From: Bacteroidota bacterium
Lineage (GTDB): Bacteria; Bacteroidota; Bacteroidia; B-17B0; Aurantibacillaceae
Length of the DNA stretch: 64,000 nt
Assembly: GCA_021323535.1 (NCBI GenBank)
Contig: JAJONO010000013.1
Coordinates: 1 to 64,000 of the forward strand
Reading direction: 5' to 3'
A program made the position numbers and the translations under genes. Below the pieces are notes generated by a model. The model made no database searches. It was not told where the DNA came from and saw nothing but the letters and a program-made list of their open reading frames with translations. Shown here one piece after another: positions 54,075-61,365 of the stretch; the stretch's first letter is position 1; each line of letters starts with the position of its first letter.

Positions 54075-55118
54075 ATGAAAAAGATATACTATTTTTCTCT
54101 TTTATTTTTTGTAGCTACATCAGGAAACTTAAAGTCGCAGGACATACATTTTTCCCAGGTGCTGGAAGCGCCGTTATTTCTTAGTCCGGCCAACACCGGT
54201 TTCTTTAACGGTTATTTTCGCGCTTCTGCAAATTACAGGAACCAGTGGGCGCCAATGGGAAAACCTTATCAAACCATTGGAGTTGCTCTTGATGGAGGAT
54301 TATTCAAAACAAAAAAACGTAAAGCTTTTGTTGGATTAGGATTAACGGTCTTTAATGATAAGGCTGGCTCCGCAAATCTTCAGAAAACAAATGCACTATT
54401 AAACGTTAGCGGTATCCTTAAATTAAGTAAGCGCAGTGTTATGAGTGTTGGTCTTTCAGGAGGAGCCGATGCAACGAATGGTAATTATTCGAGCCTTACA
54501 TTCGCAAATCAGTTCGATGGAAATACGATCGACCCTGTGAAATCAACAGGAGAAAGCGTTGTTTACCGTCAGTACACCACTACCGACATTAACGCTGGTA
54601 TTGCTTACGAATACAGCAAAGTTACAGTTGACCAGGATCATGATGATATTATGTCTTTCAGGATAGCTATTGGGGCATTTCATTTAAATCAGCCGCGCCA
54701 GGAGTTTGCAGCAGGCTCTGAATTTCGTTTACCTGTAAGATATACCGGTGCTTTAACAACGCGTTACGATTTTGAAGACACTAAGTTTTCAGTGACCCCA
54801 TCATTTGTTATTCAGAAACAGGCTCAGGCCTGGGAATATATTACCGGATCCTATATTAAATACCGTACAGGTGTTGGAACAAAAGTAACAGGGCAAAAAA
54901 CCGTGAATGCTATTGGCTTTGGCGCTTTCTATCGTTCTTATGATGCTTTCGTTGCTAAACTTATTTATGAAATGGGCGACTACGGTATCGGTGTTGCTTA
55001 TGACTTTAACGTATCGGGTTACCGCACCGCTTCAAGATATATGGGTGGCTTTGAAATAAGTCTCAGGTATAATAACCTTGCAAGTTCGCTCTTTGATTCA
55101 AGAAGCGAATTCAAGTAA
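54075..55118 (+). CDS. PorP/SprF family type IX secretion membrane protein
   Basis: The 347-residue product has a signal peptide (about 1-21, GNLKSQ) and the PorP/SprF signature: DIHFSQVLEAPLFLSPANTG, then NYRNQWAPMGKPYQTIG (about 58-74). The rest is a series of amphipathic strands expected for an outer-membrane barrel. It ends in GGFEISLRYN. It is the second PorP/SprF protein in the window and again directly follows a gene with a type B sorting domain. Family knowledge (SprF with SprB) suggests that it helps deliver that protein to the surface. A terminator directly after the gene closes this two-gene operon. Confidence 0.93.
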   Translation: MKKIYYFSLLFFVATSGNLKSQDIHFSQVLEAPLFLSPANTGFFNGYFRASANYRNQWAPMGKPYQTIGVALDGGLFKTKKRKAFVGLGLTVFNDKAGSANLQKTNALLNVSGILKLSKRSVMSVGLSGGADATNGNYSSLTFANQFDGNTIDPVKSTGESVVYRQYTTTDINAGIAYEYSKVTVDQDHDDIMSFRIAIGAFHLNQPRQEFAAGSEFRLPVRYTGALTTRYDFEDTKFSVTPSFVIQKQAQAWEYITGSYIKYRTGVGTKVTGQKTVNAIGFGAFYRSYDAFVAKLIYEMGDYGIGVAYDFNVSGYRTASRYMGGFEISLRYNNLASSLFDSRSEFK

Positions 55119-55155
55119 ACCGGATCCCTTTATAAAATCTCCTTTATTAATTGAA

Positions 55156-55193
55156 TTGCCATGTACTTTGTACGTGGCAAATTTTTATTTTTG
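55156..55193 (+). terminator. Rho-independent terminator
   Basis: An 11-base stem with one G-T pair (55156-55166 with 55170-55180) closes a three-base loop and is followed by a T-rich run to 55192. It ends the transcript of the CotH-like and PorP/SprF genes. Confidence 0.9.
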
Positions 55194-55231
55194 TTGCGCT
55201 ATAAGCGTATTTATTTAACACACACGCACGA

Positions 55232-56281
55232 ATGAAAAAAAGATCCTCCATTGTTGTAATGATTGTTCTGGCCGTACTGGTTGGATTCTCTATTTATGTT
55301 TATAAAAACAAAAAGAAATCGGGAACCATTGACGAAGATCTTCGCAACTTCTCTTATAAAGATACAGCGGCTATTACCAAAATTTTTATAGCCGACAAAG
55401 AGGGCGACCAATCCACGATCGTGAGAACAAAAACAGGATGGGTTGTCAATGATAAATATCCTTGCCGTCCCGACGCGATTCTCAATCTTCTTGAAGTGAT
55501 AAAAAACATAGAAGTAAAAATGCCTGTGTCAAAAAACGCGCGTGACGGTGTTTTAAAGTACATGACCTCAGTGTCGCAGAAAGTAGAAATCTATGTAGGT
55601 GATAAACGTGTAAAACAATACTATGTAGGGCATGAAACTCCTGACTCCGAAGGTTCCTATATGCTACTGAGCGATCCTGAAACCGGAGAAAATCACAAGG
55701 ACCCGTTCATTTGTTTTATTCCGGGATTTAATGGTTTCTTAAATCCAAGATACATCGCAAAGGAAAACGAATGGAGAAACAGAGTGGTAATGAATTATAC
55801 TCCGCCGCAAATGAAACAGGTAAAAGTAAATTATCCGGCCCAGCCTGATTCATCATTTACCATTGAGATACTTAACACAAACACCTTCAAATTAAAAAAT
55901 GGTAAAGGAGAAGAAATCCCTTACGATGTCAATAAGATAAAACAATACCTGGCCTATTACCAGAACCTTTCTTATGAAGCACTTTTCACAGGAAAAAACA
56001 TGATGAAACTGCGGGACTCTTTAGTTCAGCAAAAACCATTTGGAGTTATTACTGTTGTTAGTAACAATTTTAAAAGCGAAGATTACAAATTTTTCTATAA
56101 ACAACCCACGCGCCTTGTTCCTGAACACGGTATTGAGTATAAGTATGATCCTGACAGATTATTCATGCGTTTCGCTAATGATAAAGAATGGGCGATCATT
56201 CAGTATTTTGTTTTCGGTAAACTGCTAATTACAAATAATTACTTTTCACCATCAGGTACTGCAATAACTGTTAAAAAGTAG
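55232..56281 (+). CDS. DUF4340-domain membrane-anchored protein
   Basis: The 349-residue product has one N-terminal membrane helix (about 7-25), which acts as an anchor or uncleaved signal, and a periplasmic or extracytoplasmic DUF4340 domain. Recognisable family positions are NFSYKDTAAITKIFIADKEG (39-58), GWVVNDKYPCRPDAI, and YYVGHETPDSEGSYMLL (about 129-145). FICFIPGFNGFLNPRYIAKE follows at about 160-179. DUF4340 proteins are common in Bacteroidota; in some bacteria they sit next to GldA/GldG-type ABC transporter genes, but no such genes are nearby here. Its function is unknown. dnaN follows after 73 bases, with a palindrome and a candidate promoter between. Confidence 0.85.
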   Translation: MKKRSSIVVMIVLAVLVGFSIYVYKNKKKSGTIDEDLRNFSYKDTAAITKIFIADKEGDQSTIVRTKTGWVVNDKYPCRPDAILNLLEVIKNIEVKMPVSKNARDGVLKYMTSVSQKVEIYVGDKRVKQYYVGHETPDSEGSYMLLSDPETGENHKDPFICFIPGFNGFLNPRYIAKENEWRNRVVMNYTPPQMKQVKVNYPAQPDSSFTIEILNTNTFKLKNGKGEEIPYDVNKIKQYLAYYQNLSYEALFTGKNMMKLRDSLVQQKPFGVITVVSNNFKSEDYKFFYKQPTRLVPEHGIEYKYDPDRLFMRFANDKEWAIIQYFVFGKLLITNNYFSPSGTAITVKK

Positions 56282-56288
56282 TTTAAAA

Positions 56289-56304
56289 CTAAAACCGGTT
56301 TTAG
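56289..56304 (+). other. Perfect 16-base palindrome upstream of dnaN
   Basis: CTAAAACCGGTTTTAG reads the same on both strands and lies eight bases after the stop of the DUF4340 gene and 51 bases before dnaN. It could be an operator, or a weak terminator (six-base stem, CCGG loop, short T run only after a gap). Confidence 0.45.
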
Positions 56305-56327
56305 AAGCCTTTTCGCAGCGTTAAATT

Positions 56328-56335
56328 TAATTTTA
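56328..56335 (+). promoter_or_regulatory. Candidate -7 element of dnaN
   Basis: TAATTTTA, one base off TAnnTTTG, ends 19 bases before the dnaN ATG. With the palindrome just upstream it would fit a regulated promoter, but the -33 element is not clear. Confidence 0.3.
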
Positions 56336-56354
56336 CAGGTTAAATACCTTGCCT

Positions 56355-57476
56355 ATGAATTTCGTTGTATCCGCGTCCAGTTTATTGAAACATTTAAAAT
56401 CAATCGGTGGCGTTCTTAATACCAACAATACTATTCCGATTTTAGATTGTTTTCTCTTTGAACTCCGCAAAGGTGAATTAACGCTTTCCGCGAGCGACAT
56501 GGAAACAACGATCACCACTTCACTTAAAGTGGATTCGAATGACAGTGGCAGTATTGCTATTCCTGCAAAAACTTTACAGGAAGCTTTGGCAAACTTACCT
56601 GAACAACCTATTTCGTTTATCGTTGATAAAACCAAACACTCTGTTAAGCTTAAAACCGAAACAGGTGATTACAACATCAGCGGTCAGAATGGCGAAGAAT
56701 ATCCAAAACTTGCCAAACTCGAGTCTCAGACTTCCATCATTATTAAGAGCGATGTTCTGGCCAACGCCATCAACAAAACTATTTTCGCTACAGGCAACGA
56801 TGATCTGAGGCCGGTAATGAGCGGTGTGTTCTGCCAGTTCAATGAAACCAATTCTATTTTCGTGGCAACAGATGCTCACAAACTTGTGCGTTACACCCGT
56901 AGTGATGCTAAAGCAGGATCAGCAGCATCTTTCATTATGCCTAAAAAACCGCTCAACGTTCTTAAAAGTCTTTTAGCGGGAATTGATGATGCGGTAAAAA
57001 TTGAATTCAATAAAACCAATGCGCTTTTTAGTTTCGGAAATATTAATCTTGTTTGTCGTCTTATCGATGGAAAATATCCGAACTACGAAGCAGTTATTCC
57101 AAAACAAAACCCTAACAAACTTACTATCGATAGAAGCGCTTTCCTCGGCGCCTTAAAGCGTGTAAGTGTATTCTCTAATAAAGCTACTCATCAAATTCGT
57201 GTAAAAGTAACAGGAAGTCAACTTCGTGTTAGTGCCGAAGATTTGGATTTTGCAAACGAAGGACATGAACTCTTGACCTGTACTTACGTTGGAGAAGACA
57301 TGGAAATCGGATTCAATTCGCGTTTCCTCGTTGAGATGGTAAGTAACCTTGAATGTGATGAAATTGTACTTGAAATGAGCGCACCTAACCGTGCAGGAAT
57401 TATTTTACCTAATAACAAAGCAAATCCATCCGAAGATGTTTTAATGCTTGTTATGCCGGTAATGCTGAATAATTAA
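56355..57476 (+). CDS. dnaN: DNA polymerase III subunit beta (sliding clamp)
   Basis: I choose ATG 56355 (373 residues), because MNFVVSASSLLKHLKSIGGV is the usual start of Bacteroidota DnaN; a TTG two codons earlier is less likely. The length and the three-fold repeat of clamp domains fit the family. Features include the first domain ILDCFLFELRKGELTLSASD (30-49), the second with ATGNDDLRPVMSGVFCQF, and the third with LVCRLIDGKYPNYEAVIPKQ and VEMVSNLECDEIVLEM. The end reads LMLVMPVML, the typical C terminus bordering the hydrophobic pocket that binds polymerase subunits. The protein forms a ring dimer that tethers DNA polymerase III. It is not next to dnaA or recF, so this is not the classical dnaA-dnaN origin arrangement. 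Confidence 0.98.
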   Translation: MNFVVSASSLLKHLKSIGGVLNTNNTIPILDCFLFELRKGELTLSASDMETTITTSLKVDSNDSGSIAIPAKTLQEALANLPEQPISFIVDKTKHSVKLKTETGDYNISGQNGEEYPKLAKLESQTSIIIKSDVLANAINKTIFATGNDDLRPVMSGVFCQFNETNSIFVATDAHKLVRYTRSDAKAGSAASFIMPKKPLNVLKSLLAGIDDAVKIEFNKTNALFSFGNINLVCRLIDGKYPNYEAVIPKQNPNKLTIDRSAFLGALKRVSVFSNKATHQIRVKVTGSQLRVSAEDLDFANEGHELLTCTYVGEDMEIGFNSRFLVEMVSNLECDEIVLEMSAPNRAGIILPNNKANPSEDVLMLVMPVMLNN

Positions 57477-57510
57477 CTTATCCCTCGTTAACACTTAAAT
57501 ACATACATCC

Positions 57511-58014
57511 ATGATGACATTCAACTGGTACTTTTTGTTTATTGCGGCCCTTATACCTATTGCAGTAGGAGCCGTATGGTATAATCCGAAGGTGTTCGGA
57601 ACTGCCTGGATGAAAGCTTCCGGAATGACTGAAGAAAAAGCCAAAGGCGCCAACATGATTCTTGTTTTTGGTCTTACCTATTTCTTTTCGCTCATGGTGG
57701 CATCTGCTCTCATGGCAATGACTATTCACCAGACGCATATCCTTTCTATTTTTCAGGGGGATTCAAGCGTGGAACAAGCAGGTTCTGAGTCCAATACTTT
57801 TGTCACTTCTTTTTTAGCTAAATACGGGACTAATTTCCGCACCTTTAAACACGGTGCTTTTCACGGAGTTTTAGCTGGTATTTTCTTTGCAATGCCTATT
57901 ATGGTGATTAATTCGTTGTTCGAACGTAAAGGATTTAAATATAATCTCATTAACGCCGGATACTGGATTGTAGCTCTTGGTTTAATGGGAGGAATTGTTT
58001 GCGGATTTCTGTAA
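57511..58014 (+). CDS. DUF1761 membrane protein
   Basis: The 167-residue product has four hydrophobic membrane segments (about 5-21, 48-68, 110-130, 145-165). The family signature is at the start: WYFLFIAALIPIAVGAVWYN (6-25) followed by FGTAWMKASGMTEEK (about 29-43). DUF1761 proteins are small inner-membrane proteins of unknown function. It follows dnaN after 34 bases and could be transcribed with it, since no terminator lies between. It is convergent with the MGMT-like gene; the stop codons are six bases apart, and a small hairpin (58009-58026) spans them. Confidence 0.85.
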   Translation: MMTFNWYFLFIAALIPIAVGAVWYNPKVFGTAWMKASGMTEEKAKGANMILVFGLTYFFSLMVASALMAMTIHQTHILSIFQGDSSVEQAGSESNTFVTSFLAKYGTNFRTFKHGAFHGVLAGIFFAMPIMVINSLFERKGFKYNLINAGYWIVALGLMGGIVCGFL

Positions 58015-58020
58015 TAGCAT

Positions 58021-58356
58021 TTACAGTTTAAGTTCTACATAAGGATCCCAGAACAATTTTTTAAAGTCTACCACTTTATCATTCTTTACTTTTATTTTTT
58101 CTTTCTCAAGTAATTCCTGCATTTGAAACGGTGTATCAAAGTGATGTTTGCCAGTCAATAGGCCATCACGATTTACCACTCTATGCGCTGGTACTTTTGG
58201 TTTTATACGGCCTGCTCCGTTCATGGCATAACCAACTACTCTTGACGAGGTTTTAGCTCCAAGGTAGGCAGCGATTGCGCCGTAGCTTGTAACTCTTCCC
58301 TTAGGAATAAGTCTTACCACCTGGTAAACCATTTCAAAAAAATCCTTTTGAGGCAT
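58021..58356 (-). CDS. MGMT-family alkyltransferase-like protein without the active-site cysteine
   Basis: The 111-residue product matches the C-terminal DNA-binding domain of O6-methylguanine-DNA methyltransferase. It has the conserved start FFEMVYQVVRLIPKGRVTSYG (written here in part), then GAIAAYLGAKTSSRVVGYAM (26-45) with the arginine finger Arg39. The active-site motif PCHRV is replaced by PAHRV (56-60), so Ala57 stands where the alkyl-accepting cysteine should be. Such alkyltransferase-like (ATL) proteins bind O6-alkylguanine and hand it to nucleotide excision repair; the best studied have Trp in place of Cys. Direct repair by transfer is therefore not expected. It lies downstream of the coxA terminator on the same strand, with no obvious own promoter. 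Confidence 0.88.
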   Translation of the reverse strand: MPQKDFFEMVYQVVRLIPKGRVTSYGAIAAYLGAKTSSRVVGYAMNGAGRIKPKVPAHRVVNRDGLLTGKHHFDTPFQMQELLEKEKIKVKNDKVVDFKKLFWDPYVELKL

Positions 58357-58373
58357 ATTGTTTTCCGTGAAAT

Positions 58374-58405
58374 AAAAAACCCTCCCCGAATCGGGAAGGG
58401 TTTTT
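58374..58405 (-). terminator. Terminator of the act-cox operon
   Basis: On the minus strand AAAAACCCTTCCCG pairs with CGGGGAGGGTTTTT (one G-T pair) around a three- to four-base loop and is followed by more T residues. It lies 14 bases after the coxA stop codon. It may allow some read-through to the MGMT-like gene. Confidence 0.85.
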
Positions 58406-58418
58406 AAATTTTATTTAT

Positions 58419-60248
58419 TTAATGAGCTCCACCATCGTGTTCGCCTTCTTCAAGAGGAACAGTTTGCGGAACGAAATCTTTATCTTTTCCTGGTTTGCTG
58501 TAGTCATAAGCCCAACGGTGAACCACAGGTAATTGGCCAGGCCAGTTTCCGTGAATATTTGCCATTGGAGTAGTCCACTCAAGTGAGTTAGAGTTCCATG
58601 GATTCTGCGGAGCTTTTTCGCCACGGAAAATACTGTAGAAGAAGTTGAATAAGAAAATACCTTGCGCTAATGCTCCGATAATTGCAGCGATAGTAACAAT
58701 TTCGTTAATATCCACCAGGTTATCAAACATAGGGAAGTTACTGTTGGTATAGTAACGGCGAGGCACACCAGCTAATCCTAAGAAGTGCATAGGAAAGAAT
58801 ACGCCATAAGCACAGGTGAACGTTAACCAGAAGTGCAGATAACCTAATTTTTTGTTCATCATACGAAGGAACAGTTTCGGGAACCAGTGGTAAACACCCG
58901 CAAACATTCCGAAGATGGCGCTTAGTCCCATTACAATGTGGAAGTGAGCAACCACGAAGTAAGTATCGTGAACGTTAATATCAAGAGTAGAGTCAGCAAG
59001 AATGATCCCTGTAACACCACCCGTAATGAATGACGATACCAGGCCAATAGAGAATAACATAGCCGTTGTATACTGGATGTTACCCTTCCATAATGTAGTA
59101 ATGTAGTTGAAGGCCTTTACCGCTGAAGGAATCGCAATTAATAATGTTGTGAAAACGAATACCGATCCTAAGAACGGGCTCATACCTGTCATGAACATAT
59201 GGTGACCCCATACGATAAATGAAAGGAAACCGATCGCTAACATTGAACCGATCATAGCACGGTAACCGAAGATTGGTTTACGTGAGTTAGTTGCGATAAT
59301 TTCTGATGTAATACCTAAGGCAGGTAATAATACGATGTATACTTCAGGGTGACCCAAGAACCAGAATAAGTGTTCGAATAAGATTGGACTACCACCCATG
59401 TTGTCGAGTGGACGACCACCGATATAAATATCAGATAAGTAGAAAGACGTGTTGAAACTTCTATCCATGATAAGAAGAAGAACACAAGACACTAACACAG
59501 GAAATGATAATACACCAAGAATAGCTGTGATTAAGAAAGCCCAGATAGTAAGCGGCATTCTTGTCATTTTCATTCCTTTTGTACGTAAGTTGATAATGGT
59601 AATGATGTAATTAAGACCTCCTAATAACGACGATACAACGAAGAGTGTCATAGAAACCAACCAGAGTGTCATACCTAATTTAGATCCGGGAATTGCCTCA
59701 GGTAATGCTGACAAAGGTGGATAAACCGTCCAACCTGCAGAAGCAGGGCCATCATCGATAAAACAAGATACCATCATGATCACGCTTGAAGTAAAGAAGA
59801 ACCAGTATGATAACATGTTCAGGAATCCTGAAGCCATATCACGTGCTCCAACCTGGTATGGGATAAGTAAGTTACTGAATGTACCGCTCAATCCGCCTGT
59901 TAACACAAAGAACACCATGATGGTACCGTGAATGGTAACCAATGCGAGATACATGTTTGGATCAAGAATTCCATCTTTACCCCATTTATCGCCAAGGATA
60001 GCATTTACGAAAGCGAATTTTTCGCCAGGCCATGCTAATTGCATACGGAAGATAATGGACATGGTCATAGCAATAACAGCCATTACCACGGCAGTAATTA
60101 AAAACTGGCGCGAGATCATCTTGTGATCCATACTAAATACGTATTTACTCACAAAGCTCTCTTCATGCTCATCATGGTCGTGATCATGAACATGATCGTG
60201 ATGAACCATATGTTCGTGTTCCAGTGCAGTGTTTTTTTCAGAAGCCAT
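58419..60248 (-). CDS. ctaD: Cytochrome c oxidase subunit I
   Basis: The 609-residue product has the 12 membrane helices of haem-copper oxidase subunit I. The visible ligands are the helix II haem histidine in VTIHGTIMVFFVLTGG, the CuB histidine and cross-linked tyrosine in WFLGHPEVYIVLLP, the two CuB histidines in WGHHMFMTG, and the helix X histidines in VVAHFHIVMG. The HPEVY tyrosine marks it as an A-family oxidase. The N terminus has a histidine/aspartate-rich tail (about residues 10-30, nine His), which may bind metal. It reduces oxygen to water and pumps protons. It is the last gene of an operon with act genes, in the order actC-actD-actE-actF-coxB-coxA. No subunit III gene lies in the window. 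Confidence 0.97.
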   Translation of the reverse strand: MASEKNTALEHEHMVHHDHVHDHDHDEHEESFVSKYVFSMDHKMISRQFLITAVVMAVIAMTMSIIFRMQLAWPGEKFAFVNAILGDKWGKDGILDPNMYLALVTIHGTIMVFFVLTGGLSGTFSNLLIPYQVGARDMASGFLNMLSYWFFFTSSVIMMVSCFIDDGPASAGWTVYPPLSALPEAIPGSKLGMTLWLVSMTLFVVSSLLGGLNYIITIINLRTKGMKMTRMPLTIWAFLITAILGVLSFPVLVSCVLLLIMDRSFNTSFYLSDIYIGGRPLDNMGGSPILFEHLFWFLGHPEVYIVLLPALGITSEIIATNSRKPIFGYRAMIGSMLAIGFLSFIVWGHHMFMTGMSPFLGSVFVFTTLLIAIPSAVKAFNYITTLWKGNIQYTTAMLFSIGLVSSFITGGVTGIILADSTLDINVHDTYFVVAHFHIVMGLSAIFGMFAGVYHWFPKLFLRMMNKKLGYLHFWLTFTCAYGVFFPMHFLGLAGVPRRYYTNSNFPMFDNLVDINEIVTIAAIIGALAQGIFLFNFFYSIFRGEKAPQNPWNSNSLEWTTPMANIHGNWPGQLPVVHRWAYDYSKPGKDKDFVPQTVPLEEGEHDGGAH

Positions 60249-60275
60249 ATCTATCGTTATTTAATTATTTCTTGA

Positions 60276-61307
60276 TTATTTTTTTTCAGCAACGGTTTTA
60301 CCTTGTTTCTTTTCGATCCATGCTTTGTAATCTTCAGGCGTATCAACTATTACATTCATTTGCATGCCATAATGAGAAGCTCCGCAGATCTTGTTACACA
60401 ATAAAAGGTAATCAAAGATCACAGGTTCTTTACCTTCTTTTGCACGTTGCTTGTTGATTCCTTCCATCATTTTAACGGTGTAAGGATCTTTACGCATTTC
60501 TTCAGTGGTTTTAGTTGGTTTGAATTTGAAATACGTGATCATTCCCGGTACACAGTTCATCTGTGCACGGAAGTGTGGTAAGTAAGCACTGTGGATCACA
60601 TCGCGTGAGCGCATTTGTAATTCGATCTCAGTGTTTACAGGAATATGAAATTCATTTTTAACAAGAACATCGTCATTACCCGTAACATCAGCTGTATCTC
60701 TTCCTACTGCATTTGATCCGTTGATCTGGCGGTAATCAGTTGAACCTAATTTTCCATCAGGACCAGTATAACGCGCAGTCCAGTCAAATTGTTTCGCATA
60801 AAGCTCAACGATCACTTTGTTTGGATCCTTAGATTCGTCCATGATCTCGTTCCAGTATTTTAATCCAAATATGATAACGAATGCAAGAACGATAGCCGGA
60901 ACGATTGTCCATGCCATTTCAAGACGATTATCATGCGGGAAAAATCTTGCTGTGGCTTTTGAGTTACCACGGTATTTGTATGCATACCAGAATAAGAAGA
61001 AGTTAGTTACGAAGAAAACAATGATACAGAGGTACATGTTATAATCCCAAAGCGTATCAATTTTAACTCCATGCTCTGAAGCTGCAGGAGGTAATGAGCG
61101 ATCTGCCCAACGTTCCACCTGCCAAATGAAGAAAAGGAAAAACAATATCATGAAGATGAGCATTGATTTACCCATCATGTTATTATCCGTATCGGTAATT
61201 CGCCACTCGTTGGTTTTCTTTAACCCACGGCTTAATTCAACGATCCTTAATAGCTGGTGTCCCGCAACTATTAATAAAACTATGGCTAATATTACTAAAA
61301 AATTCAT
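60276..61307 (-). CDS. ctaC: Cytochrome c oxidase subunit II
   Basis: The 343-residue product has an extra N-terminal hydrophobic segment (about 1-17). The two typical membrane helices follow (about 50-68 and 92-112), then the periplasmic CuA domain. The domain begins VIVELYAKQFDWTARYTGPD (about 162-181). It has HSAYLPHFRAQMNCVPGM (about 239-256), and the CuA loop is LLCNKICGASHYGMQMNVIV (about 303-322). The loop has the two Cys, His and Met ligands, but lysine replaces the usual glutamate between the cysteines; that residue binds through its backbone, so function should be kept. It accepts electrons from cytochrome c (probably the ActE haem or a carrier). There are 58 bases between it and actF. 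Confidence 0.96.
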   Translation of the reverse strand: MNFLVILAIVLLIVAGHQLLRIVELSRGLKKTNEWRITDTDNNMMGKSMLIFMILFFLFFIWQVERWADRSLPPAASEHGVKIDTLWDYNMYLCIIVFFVTNFFLFWYAYKYRGNSKATARFFPHDNRLEMAWTIVPAIVLAFVIIFGLKYWNEIMDESKDPNKVIVELYAKQFDWTARYTGPDGKLGSTDYRQINGSNAVGRDTADVTGNDDVLVKNEFHIPVNTEIELQMRSRDVIHSAYLPHFRAQMNCVPGMITYFKFKPTKTTEEMRKDPYTVKMMEGINKQRAKEGKEPVIFDYLLLCNKICGASHYGMQMNVIVDTPEDYKAWIEKKQGKTVAEKK

Positions 61308-61365
61308 TTTATCTGAGTTTTGTATTTCTGGTTTCTATTTCTAATAAATTAATTCTTTTCCGATA

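Noticed and set aside
55186-55193. TATTTTTG as promoter of the DUF4340 gene
   Set aside because: It matches TAnnTTTG but is the T tract of the terminator at 55156-55193, so I prefer the terminator reading.
56289-57476. dnaN as marker of the replication origin
   Set aside because: No dnaA, recF or DnaA-box cluster is visible nearby; in Bacteroidota dnaN is often separate from the origin.
58009-58026. Hairpin between the DUF1761 and MGMT-like stop codons
   Set aside because: CTGTAA and TTACAG pair around a six-base loop, but no T tract follows on either strand, so I do not call it a terminator.
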